Positions 46,901-58,708 of a DNA stretch of 64,000 bases are shown piece after piece; the first letter of the stretch is position 1, and each line of letters starts with the position of its first letter. The DNA comes from Cheiracanthium punctorium. Lineage: Eukaryota > Arthropoda > Arachnida > Araneae > Cheiracanthiidae. The stretch spans positions 1-64,000 of the forward strand of contig JAWZYV010000772.1 of the NCBI GenBank assembly GCA_038373885.1, written 5' to 3'. The translations under genes and the position numbers were made by a program. The notes beneath the pieces were generated by a model. That model was not told the origin of the DNA. It worked only from the letters and a program-made list of their open reading frames with translations, and did no database searches.

Positions 46901-47579
46901 AACATATTCCCTTTACCACTAGAGGGAATGATTTGATTGCTTGAGAGTTTTCTACTTAAAAATGAGAATTTAGATAGCTTCACAAAACTTGCCTCATGAC
47001 TTGGCAATACACAAAGAATCTGAACTTTTGTTTAAACTGATTTAATAGTCATTATTGTATACACTTTCGGAAACCTTTATTTTTTTGTGTTAGTGCTATA
47101 TTTTAACTACATAAAGAAATAAACATTTTGATCAGCGTTTAAAAAAATAATCAGTACATAATATTATATTTTTTCATAATTTTTTGTAAAATTAATTTAG
47201 TTTTTTTAAAATTTGGAAAACTGTGTTCAGAATTTTACCTTTCATCTGGCCAGTCAAAATGTTGCCAGTCTTGTCTCGTAATCTCACCAGATTAAAACTT
47301 TTAAATCTGCATAAAGTGAGTCACTTTAAAAAATATTATCATTTATTGATTTATATCATTATTCCACAACAACGCCCTGCTTTGTATAATCTATTCTCCA
47401 CCTCTCTACTCCCCCTTGCCTCAACTGTCACGTCACAACACTTTATTCTGCAAACCTCACACTCAAAACAGCGGTAATAATGACTCCCAAACCAATTAGT
47501 AACTGTTGCACCACTCATCCTATTTGAGACACATTAAGTCTTCCCCATTCTCTTCCGGATTAAAAAATAAAAAATAGAA
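46901..47579. other. AT-rich stretch, no gene seen
   Basis: The frame at 47223-47477 has no recognised domain. This is where a 5' long terminal repeat of the gypsy fossil would lie, but none was recognised. Confidence 0.4.
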
Positions 47580-48300
47580 TAAGATGGGAGACCCTCATTC
47601 TCTCTCTCTCTTTTGCACCAACAAACGGAATGGGATAGGAAAACATGTCATTTCGTTTGTTTGGCGCCGGAAGCCACGAAAATAGACTTGGCACGGAGTA
47701 AAAGAAAAAAGACGCCAAAAAATGGATAAAAGATGGGGAGGGTCTAAAACTAAAGGAGAAAGCAAAACCAACAACGGAAGCCTATGCAAAAAGGGCGCTT
47801 GTTGACAGAGCGATAACAGGGAAGTGGGCAGCTAGCTAAAAGTGACAAATATTGACTCACCACTCAGCGCTTGACAGACCTTCTGCCAAGTTAAATGGCG
47901 ATGGCGCGCGGCTTTGCGTTTTCTAAAAACACAGAGACGCTTTTTATCTCTCGTCGTTTTCGCTTTGTTCTTTTTATTATTATGATTAAATGTTATTCTT
48001 TCGGTTTCGCGTTTCCCAATCTAAAGTATTTCTGCCTTTCTCGCTTCGAGTGGGGGACAGATGGTGGTGCGAAGGAAGAGGGAAGGAGATTATAGCCGTG
48101 GGATCCACTAGAGGAGTTAATACCTATCTGCGAAACCCAAGGTGCCACAGACAGTTCGAGGTGCCGGTCGTTTATTCGTTTGTTTTTGCTGAGAACACAC
48201 TCACGTAAACGTAGAAAGATAAAGGGATGGATGGATGGATGGATGTAGAAATAGAAAAATAAGACCTTTGTCAATAAAAGTTTGAAACCCTTGGCGTTGC
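47580..48300. promoter_or_regulatory. GC-balanced island 5, candidate regulatory DNA
   Basis: Balanced, non-repetitive sequence between AT-rich flanks. It includes CGATAACAGGGAAG near 47811 (compare island 4), GGCGATGGCGCGCGGC near 47897 and a GGAT simple repeat at its right edge. Frames on both strands overlap (47895-48095, 47990-48208, 47993-48274 minus), arguing for composition rather than coding. Confidence 0.25.
48225..48245. repeat. (GGAT)n microsatellite
   Basis: Five GGAT units. Confidence 0.9.
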
Positions 48301-49479
48301 GAAACCCTTTTCTTTTAGTTTATGCTCTGTAAAATGCGCCTGTGGTCTTTTCTCTCCCTCCCCCCCCCTTTCCGAGCTTTTAAACTTTGAAGAAGTTCGA
48401 ATAAAGATTTTTCTCTTTTATGCATTCAGCATTGCAGAAAAATAACGTTTTAAATGGATTAAAAATTTTTTAATTCTTTTGTTTTATCTGAATGACTTGA
48501 CGATTGTCAAGTCAGTGGTATAAAGGAAATATCAGGAATACTCGAATAGGAAAATCCCCCCAAAAGGTAGTTGTAAAGTATGCCTATAGAGCGCATTGTT
48601 TAAAACATTATTATTATTACTATTATTATTATTTAGGAATGTTAAGAACATTTGAAAATGAACCACAGAGATATTGGGAAAAAAAATGACCGTAAAACCT
48701 TAAAAGTTAACCACATGACAATTCTTTTAGAAATTGAATCTTTCAGCTTCCATTTTCACAGCTTCTAATTTTCATATACTTTTATACGACTGAAGATGAA
48801 ATTTGTGGTTGAAAAATGTATCTACACGCTTAAACCCAAAGAGAGAAAAAAAAAAAAAAAAGATACATTGCGGAGCGATCCATTTACATGGAAACATAAC
48901 GGTATTTCCCGCAAAAGTGCTCTTTAAGTAGTCTTTTTTCTGAGAATTCCCCAACTCGCTTCTATTTCTCTCCGCTCTTGTGATCGAAAAACGATCCTAA
49001 AGGAGAAGCGCACTTTTGAAAACTGGGCCAAAAATCGCTCCGACAGATCAAATTTCGCTCGTTTGGTTTAAGCTTGTAGGTATGTTCGTATTGAAACTAA
49101 TAACATTTCCTCTTTAGAAATGTATCAAATTGGGAACGGTTTCTTTGGGCCTTCATATATTAAAAGAAATTTTTCGCAATAATAATATATTAAATCAATA
49201 AACATAATGCTGGATATTCATAAAACTGAATTCTGTTAGTTTTTTTTCAAAGAGGTAAATGAAAACTTTAGGTGTATGAAAACAGTTTATCTATATTACA
49301 ATACCAAAAATAAAGTTCAAAAATGATTTAACACATGCAGTCTAAAATATAATATGAAAATTACATTTTACAAATAAAGCATGTCACTAAGCTATGATTG
49401 CCAAGATATTCTGCCCTTCTTTTGAAATCTTAAAAAAAATTACGCCATTATCAATATAATTCCAAGAATAAAATCGTCA
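48301..49479. other. AT-rich stretch, no gene seen
   Basis: Contains an imperfect (TTA)n tract at 48607-48633 and an A-run near 48847-48862. Nothing else was recognised. Confidence 0.45.
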
Positions 49480-49870
49480 GATCGAGTCATTCCGAACTTA
49501 AATTGTTCCTCCGCAGTGTCACGGCACTTAGCATCAGACTCAAGTCGCACATCGGATGAATTCCTTGAAGTATCATCGTAATCTCACCTCCTTCCTGCCC
49601 CTGAGGTATTTTTTCGCCGAAACGACCACCCCCGCTAAACGACCCGCAAATGCTATCAAGAGGGTCAGCGGAGTCAAAAATCTGCATTTGCATACCATTC
49701 CGGAACCTGGCATTTGACAAATACTCCCGCGCTCTCTCGGGTTCGGGAAAAAATCCACTTTATATAATATGACGGACGCTCGAGCAGACCAAAGTGCTGA
49801 CTGTGAGAGAGCGCGAATATATTGAACTGACTGCCCTCCGCCATATTTGGACACGGGCATTTATGATATG
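49480..49870. promoter_or_regulatory. GC-balanced island 6 with octamer and TATA-like motif
   Basis: Holds ATTTGCAT at 49686-49693, extended to ATTTGCATAC as in island 1, and a TTATATAA-like motif near 49759. Composition is balanced and non-repetitive. The minus-strand frames (49487-49720, 49573-49860) overlap each other in different frames and show no domain. A promoter or enhancer is possible, but no transcript evidence can be read from sequence. Confidence 0.28.
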
Positions 49871-50178
49871 GGAAACGAAATTGTTTTAGAAGTTGTTTTC
49901 TTGGAAGGTGAAGGTGAGAGAGAATATAAGTTTACAATACTATATCTCCGCATATTAAAAAAAAATATTGCAACAAAATAAACTTAAAAATATGAATTTA
50001 TTTTAGATTTATGCATTTACGTGTGCTTTTTTAAATTATTTGTATTAAGATTTTCAAACTAAAAAATTATAAACAAACTTTCAACAACTTTCAACAACTT
50101 CTAATTACTGTATTATAAGTCAAAAATCACCGTCAGTCTGTAATATAAGTCAAAAATTTATTTCAGCTGCCATAATAG
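49871..50178. other. AT-rich stretch, no gene seen
   Basis: A small direct repeat (CTTTCAACAACTTTCAACAA near 50079) is the only structure. Confidence 0.5.
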
Positions 50179-50180
50179 TA

Positions 50181-50388
50181 TACGCTGTTAGTAGAAGTAG
50201 TTCTACGTTTCACCATACAATGGGGCTAAACTAGCTGCTTTCTTTCTATGGAGAAAGGTTTCACCATGATCTTGTTACATTCATCAATTTAAGAACCAAA
50301 TTATGGTTCAACGTTTCTCCCTAGAAAGGTTGCAGATAATTCAGCACCATTTTATGGTGAAATGATAGTTATTTTTATTAACAGTGTA
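50181..50388. mobile_element. Tc1/mariner-type MITE with long inverted arms
   Basis: Flanked by TA at 50179-50180 and 50389-50390. The left arm TACGCTGTTAGTAGAAGTAG continues through GTTTCACCATACAATGG to CTGCTTTCTTTCTA. The right arm is its imperfect reverse (TACACTGTTAATAAA, ATTTCACCATAAAATGG, CTGCAACCTTTCTAG). Arms of about 75 bp in a 208-bp element with TA flanks fit a mariner-type MITE. Confidence 0.8.
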
Positions 50389-50390
50389 TA

Positions 50391-50894
50391 ATCAAGATAA
50401 AAAGTTGAATCATAATTCCTTTCAAACATAATGGAATAGATTTAAAATCTATGCGATCCATTAGTTTGCAAGCAGTTTTTGCTACTGTATGAAACGTATC
50501 ACACCTTGTAAAAGATTTCCACCATCCCATCTCCCTTTGAGGTATATATCATTTCGTATAAAATTGACAAACAACTCAGTGTTGTGCATCAAGTGTATTT
50601 TTTTAAAGCTCAGTTCTATCTTATGTTAGGTATTACGTATTTATTGAAATGTTGGTATACCATGTATATTAGTGTACCTTTTGAAGTGATGATGCTTGTT
50701 TACTCGACCATTAGCTTTTCATATAAGTTTGTCAAACACAAATGTCATTAAAATCAAGCACAGAACTCAGCTCAAATTTCTTTTGCAAAATGTTGAACAG
50801 CATAGTGATACTATATTTAAAGATTTTTTACCTCAGTATTCGTTTGTCAAGGAAAAGGCACCTTATATTCTATTAAAAAGAAAAGATTGTTTTA
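50391..50894. other. AT-rich stretch, no gene seen
   Basis: The frame at 50696-50905 has no recognised domain. Confidence 0.45.
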
Positions 50895-52114
50895 TTGAAA
50901 ATTAGAGATGTAACGAATAGTGATATGGCCGAATAGCCGAATACCGAATATTTGGCCAATAGCTCAGGCCGAATACGGAATATTCGGCTCATAGTTTAGG
51001 CCGAATATTACATTTTTTAAAATTTCATTTTAACTGTAAATAAAATATTGCTTTTCAATTTTGTAATTAAATACTAAATAAAGATTAATTAAAATTCATT
51101 TTATATTATTTGTAGGTACTTAAAAACAAAGAACAATATATTATCTGTAAAACTAAAAAAAAATAACTCGGCTGTTCGAGCCTCGTCATGAGACTGAACC
51201 CACCTAAATTTTTAGTTTCATAATTGCCATATTAAAAGGATATTAATTGACTATGTCATTTGTTTATTGAGGGATATAGAATTCAGGACGATAAGACATT
51301 GCACAATAAAAAAATAAACAATTCAATACTCAACAATTTTCTTAAGCTGTTGAAATTTTTATGATTGTAACCTATTTATAGAAAGATACATCTGAAGCAT
51401 AGTCTACAGCTTATGAAATAATGTAACAATAGATTAAAGCTGTTGTGAACTAATAGTATTTAAATATATAAGTAACATTATGTCGCATTTTTCGGACAAT
51501 TTTCAATAAAGGGGGTGAGAGAAAAAATGGCATAGTCATTAATATTGGTCATAATAAAATATCTTTTACAACGTTAAACACTAATAACATATATATTATA
51601 TTCATATTCATAATTTAATAAATAAATTCATTAATTTGGTAACTATAAATAATCACACTATGTTTTGGGTTTTACAGACTCTGAGCAAAACATATTTAGC
51701 AGCTTTTCAAAATTATATTTGTAATTAAGGATCTGAAAAAATTCCTTCTACTCCTACCCAATAAAAAGTCAATTCAAGTAGTGTCAATAAGTAGAAAAGT
51801 CTGCATTTCTGTAATATTATTATTGCATTAGATTATGTTTCATTCAGCTTAAAATTCAATGAATTAGGGTATTTTATTATTTGCGATTAACTCATTGAAG
51901 CATAACTACGCAGTATTATTTGTAAATGCATTAAAAAATATATATTTCTCTCTTTTTTCTAAAATTATTCAGCCGAATATGAAGCAATATTCGGCCGAAT
52001 ACATGTTCAGTATTCGGCCAACTGAATATTCGGCAAACTGAAGCTTCGGCAAAACAGCCGAATAGGCCGAATACCGAATAGTGGCCGAATATTTGTGACA
52101 TCACTATTGAAAAT
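50895..52114. mobile_element. 1.2-kb hAT element with CCGAATA subterminal arrays
   Basis: The element spans 50903-52106. A perfect 8-bp target duplication TTGAAAAT lies at 50895-50902 and 52107-52114. The ends are TAGAGATGTAACGAATA and, reversed, TAGTGATGTCACAAATA (14 of 17 alike). Just inside, CCGAATA or its reverse occurs 6 times at 50929-51007 and 9 times at 51973-52091, while the AT-rich middle has none that I noticed. Such arrays are known in hAT elements as transposase-binding repeats. No transposase is encoded, so it is non-autonomous. Confidence 0.9.
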
Positions 52115-52920
52115 AAATATATTTTGTTGTTGCATATGGAATGATCGGCTCACTCAAGTAGTAAAGAATGAAAAGAAGAAGAATATATGTTTAATCAAGT
52201 AAAAAAATCTTTTCAGAAGTATAATTAGATTATTACTTAAGAGTAATGAGCTTTTTATATCACCAAACATCTCTAGTTTGTTTTACTGCTAAAAGAATGA
52301 CTTCGCAAGTCGTTAAACCATTTAGTAATAATCCACACTGCTATGCTCAATGATGAATGATAATTTGAGCAGTGGAAATATCGAGGAAGTACATTATAGG
52401 AGGCACTCTGTTGATTTGCTGTACAAAATTTCATGTTGTAAATTGGCGGTAAGTGTTATTTAGAGCCACTTCTTCAAAATCCGTAATTATTTAATACCGA
52501 TTGCAAATTTAATCTTGTATTTTCTACATATCTACGTAATATGAACACAAATTTATGATTTAACCTGATGGAAGTGAATAATTCTGGCTGTTACCTTATA
52601 GTTAAGTATCTTGCAAAAATGCATTTACAATTAATTGGCTGAATTATAAATTTCATATTTTGGTCAAAAGTTAATCTTTCACATATACATGAGAGGAAGA
52701 TTCCTAAAATGAATTCCCGAATTTTCTCTAGTGCTTATGCAGCCCTGCAGTATACCGCATAAAATTCAACAATCTGATGATAACAACAGCACTTCCCCAA
52801 GCTGCACAACAATGCTCGCTGAACGTCTATTAACGTCCAGAGAATCTATTAACATTCAGTCTTTAGAGTTGAAAAAATTGACTACTAAAACTGTTTTACA
52901 GTCTTCGTCGGGCACATTCT
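52115..52920. other. AT-rich stretch, no gene seen
   Basis: The frame at 52731-52922 has no recognised domain. Confidence 0.45.
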
Positions 52921-53680
52921 AAAACATACTATTACACTATACTATTCTAATCTACTAATTCTAATATACATCTCTAATACTCTAATTACTAGAAGAAAAG
53001 CCCGTTGTGGAGGCAATTACAACGGGCGCTAGGAAAAACATTTCACAAAAATATGTCTACACTTAATATAGTATTTAATTTTCGCTCACCTAAAATAAAT
53101 AACTTCATACTCAATTTTTATTATATACCCAAAACGAATCTCATGCGCTTCTGGAAATGCGCAGAAACTTTTCTCATTCGAACGATTTCGTTTTGTGTAT
53201 TCAGCTCCTCTTATATTAATGTTTCAGCAGACGATTATTTCAATAAAAAAATTAAACTATGTTACCTGGAAAAACTACTTTAAAGGAACTGGAATTCAAA
53301 TAGCGTGACGTCTTTTTCACTTGAAAAATGTAATTTTGTCACTCAAATGATTCACTTTTTTGACTCTCGAAAATAAAATGGAGCTGCAAAGAGCAAAAAA
53401 TCCCTTAAAATTGAGGGAACGGGTGGATTTTCAGATTTTTAAAAGTAACGCAGATTGTTTGCTATATTTTTATACATAATTATGAAAAATCTCAAGCACA
53501 TCGTACAAACGATGCGAATTTTATTACACTTTTAGACCACAACTTTTTAATCTGTCTGGATTAATGACGGCAACAGTTTTGTTTTGAAGTGGGCGGACAG
53601 GAATTGTTAGCGAGTGAGTCAGTCAGGGATCAGTGTGACTATATAGTAGGATACTTCACCTTTATTTACTCCAATAAACA
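52921..53680 (+). mobile_element. Possible Helitron-like element
   Basis: A hairpin at 53000-53027 (GCCCGTTGT paired exactly with ACAACGGGC) is followed one base later by CTAG. About 600 bp on, near 53605-53640, is GCGAGTGAGTCAGTCAGGGA, a tandem-like motif often seen near Helitron ends in animals. Whether the hairpin marks a 3' terminus or lies inside the element is unclear. The 92-codon frame at 53005-53283 starts within the hairpin loop and has no recognised domain. Confidence 0.35.
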
Positions 53681-54310
53681 CTAATTAATCTTCTCATTAA
53701 CACAAAAGTAACCCACTAAACAGTAGGGATTGTCAGAAATTGAAAAATAAAACCAAAACGTATCGACACAAACCATGGCCACCAAAAATATGCCGACTGA
53801 AAATACCGGCATGAATGGAATATCACTCTAGTGCTAAAAAATTAAACAGTCATTAAAAAATGTTTGCATACTAAACTTAATCTAATAGCACCGCAAGAGG
53901 AAGATCAATTATTAGAATAACTGAATGACTAATTTTATGAAATGCTTTGTTGTAAAATTAATAAAATATAACAAGTTAAAAGTAAATCAGTTGTACAATA
54001 TTAATTACACATGAAAAAGGAAAAACGTATCTTTCACATTTCAGTTTCTATTAACCTTATAATTATCTAATACTCAAGAACTACTTATGATGACTCAACA
54101 ATCTTTCACATAAGTATTTGAGAGCATATTGAAGCAAAAAACTGAAATACCGCAAAAGACGAGACTTTGACTCGTAAACTGACATTTTCAGTCGATAATA
54201 GCTGTATGATGTAGAGACAAGTCGATTATGTTTTTATGGGGTTATGTCGACAGATGCGCACGTTTATTGCAAGACGTCTATGATCTATTTATTCCTACCA
54301 TTACTTAAAG
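53681..54310. other. AT-rich stretch, no gene seen
   Basis: No supported feature. Confidence 0.5.
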
Positions 54311-54321
54311 ACAACTGAACA

Positions 54322-54400
54322 CGGGCGCCGACTTGTAAAAATTATTGGGGGGGCTCGTATCCTTACGGAGGTGGACGGGGGGACACAAAATCCTTCTCTC
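54322..54400 (+). mobile_element. Solo end with GGGCGCCGACTT motif
   Basis: CGGGCGCCGACTTGTAAAAA followed by a G-run resembles the right end of the element at 58313-58551 (reversed GCATAGGCGCCGACTTC). It is probably one end of a related element; the partner end was not found. Confidence 0.4.
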
Positions 54401-54899
54401 CGTCAGTATAATAAAGGGGTTCAGAAATTTTAGACTTGAGATTTCAAAATGTGCTTTTTTAACATAACACTTTCATGAAAATAAAAGGAATTCCATTTAA
54501 TAAATTTTTCAAAAATTTTTTGAACTCCTTTTTTAAATTAAGTATTTGAACTCAAGATCTCGAATCAGTCTTCAGTACACATATGGAGAAAGCAAATCTC
54601 CCTTCTGAAAGAACAACTGAATTTTAATTAAGTTAATAACAGCAAAACAAGTAAAATCTTTTTCGAAATGTATTTAATGATAATTTCATAGGAAAGAAAA
54701 TGCATGCAGTCAAGTGTGGAAAACTGTTCTGCAAAACATTACTCCAGCTAATATTTCAAAATACCCTAGAGGTACAAACGAGACTAAATACTAAAATCCG
54801 GATTATTTTATTTACTTGCAAACATTCATCAGAGATAATTTTTACTAATATAAAATAGCATTTTTTATTTTACTACATGATGAAATACCCATAAATTGA

Positions 54900-56260
54900 A
54901 TCGACTTTAATTAAATGTCGCACTACTTTAAGGCAGAAAAACTGATCACATTTAAATTACATTTCTTTGACAACTTTTTACAGATTACATTTAAAATTAT
55001 TTAAAAAAACATAAGCAAAGAAGTAATAAATATCTCCTTTCCATGTATTAAAACAAATCAAACAAATATACAAACCATCATACAAAGTCCTCTCTTCGAC
55101 ACATACATATTAAACGGATTTCCGTGATTTGAATTGTAAAAACAAAAACAAATAAATAAATAAAATATACTTTTAAATTCATTCTCATAGTATTTTCACA
55201 GCAGGAAAAAAATTAATTTTTCAATAATATCATCCTTGTTAACATTTAAAAATGATTTAACAAAGAAATCCAAGTGCGAGAATATATCAAAATTCAGAGT
55301 CTACACTATTTTAGGTCTTCATAAACATTTTAATACTGAAAATATTCATTTTACATTAAACTATGAATACTCATATAATCTTTCAATAACATTAAAAATG
55401 AAAAGAAATGTTGAAATGTGGTGTTATGGCCAACTATCTGCGCGAGGGATCTAGGCCGGGGGGGGGGCTTCGTGTGGAACTTGGCATAGAAAACTCGACA
55501 TATAAAATCTGCGTTGCACTTTAAATCACACTTCTTTTTGGAAAACCATTCCAGATTACCTTAACAATTATGAAAACAAATTAAACCAGCACATAAGCAA
55601 TTGGCAAATCAGAGACGCTCCTGGCAAAATGGACATATAGTAATCATTTTATAAACTAAAACCATAATGAATTATGCTATTTGAAACATATTTTGATGAT
55701 ATTTGTGCAACAATATATGAAAATTTATTTTTATTCAGTACGGAAAAAAGTTGTATAAAATATAATCGTGCTTTACATTTAAAAGTGGAATAACACAGTG
55801 GAATAATACAATGCCAAAAATATCACTCTGAATTACTGTAGATATTTACAGACAATTTTTAAAAATACTCAACATTTTCACTTTACATTAAAATAAGAAT
55901 ACTCAATAATATGAAAAATGGAAAAAAAATGAATGAAATCTAATTCGAAATCATAGTCTACGCCATATTATTTTTAAAACATATATAAAAACTCCACTGC
56001 ACTCTAAATCACCCTTCTATTTGGAAAATTGTTCCAGATTACCTAAACAATTATCAAAACAAATTAAACTAGCACACTAGCAATTGGTAAGTCAGAGACG
56101 CTTTGGCTAAATGTATACATAGTATTCATTTTATAAACTAAAACCATAACGAATTATGTTATTTGAAATTTATTCTGATGATATTTGTGCAACAATATAC
56201 GAAAATTAATTTTTATTCAGAACGGAAAAGAGTTGTATAAAATATGATTGTGATGACTAG
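54900..56260. repeat. Large direct-repeat array, period about 482 bp
   Basis: Two clear copies, about 55330-55777 and 55860-56259, share AATCAC(A/C)CTTCT at 55524 and 56007, TTATAAACTAAAACCATAA, and TGATATTTGTGCAACAATAT at 55698 and 56180 (offset 482-483). A third, more diverged and partial copy lies at about 54900-55020 (CAGATTAC and ACATAAGCAA). Divergence is moderate, so the duplication is not recent. The unit is unclassified and AT-rich, with no supported coding sequence. Confidence 0.8.
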
Positions 56261-56585
56261 GGTACGAAGGGTATTTTGTTTATAAGCCTTCTTATGATTA
56301 CCATAGCCCGTTCGTGTGAACATAGTGCTAAAAGTTCTCCTTATTGAATTTGCAAAATATACATCCATCTAATGCAAGGTATCACTGAAATGTGCACATA
56401 AAAATTCAAGCTAAATAGTCAGCTTCAAACTTTCTAGCACATATTCATTCAAATTTCAATTAAGAAGTGTACAATGCCAAAAAGTGTTTCTTGTGTACGA
56501 AGTCAATAATGAATCAGAATTATTTTCTCAGTTACATATACATATTCTGTATAAATATTAACGCTAAAATAGCTTTAATAATGTT
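56261..56585. other. AT-rich stretch, no gene seen
   Basis: No supported feature. Confidence 0.5.
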
Positions 56586-56589
56586 TAAT

Positions 56590-56684
56590 TATATTTTTTC
56601 CCTTCTAAATTTTAACGCAGGCCTCTAAAATGGTAGGAGCCCACAGGTGAAAGCCTACTCAGCCTAATGGGTAATCCGGCCCTG
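56590..56684 (-). mobile_element. Solo end of a hAT-like element
   Basis: Ends GGGTAATCCGGCCCTG at 56669-56684; reversed, CAGGGCCGGATTACCC is a terminal form common in hAT-type elements. No left partner was found. Confidence 0.4.
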
Positions 56685-57229
56685 TTTAGGTATAGTCCCT
56701 CTTTCCCCATGACAGCCCCCTCCTTCCTCCTCTATAATTTTTATGGTTTTGTAGCAGTTACGCTAGTTTGATATTCCATAAATAATAATTTACAAACATA
56801 GGTGCTCCATAGAGTGCTTTTACAGAAGAGGGAGGCTATTTGCAAGTGTGGGGTGGAGGTGGGGGTCGAATACGAGTATATGTATCACACGCCCAATTCA
56901 CACATTTTTCTAAAACCATTTTTTTATTTTGATCGTTTTCTTTCATTGTGGGTTCGAGGCAACTACCCCATCCACCCTTACCTTAATCATGCTCGCTGTG
57001 GCTCCCCTTTCATTTGCCCTCTATGTATGGATGAATATGGATGAATGCACATATTTACAAAACGGCTGCATATTTTTCTGCCAAGGAACAACGACTGAGC
57101 ACATAGTCAGAATATTGTGTGCATACTTTAGTGTTGTTATAAAATAAAGTAAATTAGTCAGAGACTAATGGTTTTCTAAAGAGGAATTCTCTTTCAGCAA
57201 CACAATATGATATGTATGCACATGATCAA
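56685..57229. other. Unassigned stretch
   Basis: Two overlapping plus-strand frames (56802-57044, 56929-57147) in different registers, neither with a recognised domain. No transposon ends were recognised. Confidence 0.4.
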
Positions 57230-57365
57230 GGCCTCTCTGAATTTTGGGCCTTGTCCAAGCTCGGCTTGGGCCCTCGTTTTTTTTTCTTCCTTCTTTCTTG
57301 GCGAGATGGTTAATCTAGGCCCAGGGGGGTCATGACCACTGTGACCCCCTCTAGAACCGCCACTG
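57230..57365 (-). mobile_element. Solo end of a hAT-like element (CAGTGGCGG class)
   Basis: CTAGAACCGCCACTG at 57351-57365, reversed CAGTGGCGGTTCTAG, resembles the CAGTGGCGGATACAGAG start of the element at 11181. A GC-rich stretch with an inverted motif GGGTCATGACC precedes it. The other end was not found. Confidence 0.45.
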
Positions 57366-57534
57366 GCACCACATGCAGCCAAGAGTAGCAAAATAATAAA
57401 CCGAACAGAAATCTTGCAATTATGAAGCGAAATTCGCCTAAAACAACGAGTCTTCTTAAAGATTTCATGGTTTTCAAATGTTCGTTTCTAAATTTTCGTA
57501 TTTATGTGTAAACTAACAAAAATTTTTGAAAATC

Positions 57535-57614
57535 GTAGGGGGGCTGGGAGACAGCTAAGTAGTGCTCAGCCCGCGTAGCCCGCCCCCCCCCAACCTCCTC
57601 TGATTACGCCCTTG
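57535..57614 (-). mobile_element. Solo end of a hAT-like element (CAAGGGCGTA class)
   Basis: CCTCTGATTACGCCCTTG at 57597-57614, reversed CAAGGGCGTAATCAGAGG, preceded by C-runs. It resembles the CAAGGACGTACC ends of the element at 60842-61008. Confidence 0.45.
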
Positions 57615-58312
57615 ATGGGGGATAGAGTTTTATATGTAAAGATAAGAGCAAGCAATTATAAAATATAATCCAGAAGTTGTGCTGCTCGAAGATTTTTATG
57701 AAATCATTTTTTATTTAGCTCTTAACTGTAGCTAAATCAGAAACGTTAAGCGTTCGATATTAGTAAAGTTTTGATAAAGCGTATAAAGAAATGAATACTG
57801 TCTATATCCGAAACTGTATTAAACATCAATTTTTCATCTATCTCACAAGGTTCTTCATGATTTAAAATCTTCAAACTTAAATTTGACTATCAATTTTCTG
57901 CCTTGAATTGTTTTTAAGTCACATTTAAACGGTTTATTTTCAGCATCGAAACCTAATACTGCTGGGAAATGGGAATGTCACAATCGTTTGCAGTTTTGCA
58001 CAATGGGAAAATCTCCCTTATGGTCAGACGTCTACAGAAGAGTCTGTATCTCACAATAGAACAAAAGTGAAAGCTTTTGCTGTACTGATTTAAAAAAGAA
58101 AGATTACATTACATGAGAACGACCCTCCTAAAAAAAGCGCAGTCTTCTCCCTACTAGAAAGCAATTCCAACATCAATTGTGTCACGGTGTAAAATCTGAA
58201 GGGTTCTTGCGGGGGGAAAACACCCGTTTCTTTTTGCCTAGCTATCTGAATTTGATGGTCATTTGTTTGTGCTAGCGCTCTTGATAAAGAAGGTTGACAT
58301 CAGTGCCTTACG
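57615..58312. other. AT-rich stretch, no gene seen
   Basis: No supported feature. Confidence 0.5.
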
Positions 58313-58551
58313 GCATTATAGGCGCCCAACGTAATTCCTGAATCCCTGTGAAAGAAAAAGCGGAGTGGGAGACAGAAGAAGCTAGCGATGCATTCTTATT
58401 TTTAGGATTCTTAAGTTTAACCGATTTGGAGGAAGAAATATGATTTGACACAAATAAGTTGGAGTGAAATTTTTGAAGGGGCTCAGCCCCCTGAATAAAA
58501 ATATTGGGGGGACTGAAGCCCCTTCAAGCCCTATGAAGTCGGCGCCTATGC
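58313..58551. mobile_element. Small TIR element with GGCGCC ends
   Basis: The left GCATTATAGGCGCCCAACG and right GAAGTCGGCGCCTATGC (reversed GCATAGGCGCCGACTTC) form imperfect inverted ends. Inside, GAAGGGGCTCAGCCCCC and GGGGGGACTGAAGCCCCTTC form a second inverted pair. No target duplication is clear. The minus-strand frame at 58382-58567 is element sequence. Confidence 0.5.
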
Positions 58552-58708
58552 AACTGAAGGAAAGCAAAGTTACATAACTAAAAATTTTGAATCGCTTATG
58601 AGAAAAAATATCTGAACTTAATGCTGAGTGAAGTTGAGGCTATTTTAATAAATTAAAAATAATAAACTTGGAGCTAGGATTAAAAGAAAACAAATGAAAG
58701 AACTAGAC

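Noticed and set aside
49750..49790. Core promoter from a TATA-like motif
   Set aside because: TTATATAA is common at this AT content, and no initiator, downstream element or adjoining exon could be identified. It is kept only as part of the island.
50929..52091. CRISPR-like array of CCGAATA repeats
   Set aside because: The repeats are 7 bp, in both orientations, irregularly spaced and confined to the ends of a hAT element in eukaryotic DNA.
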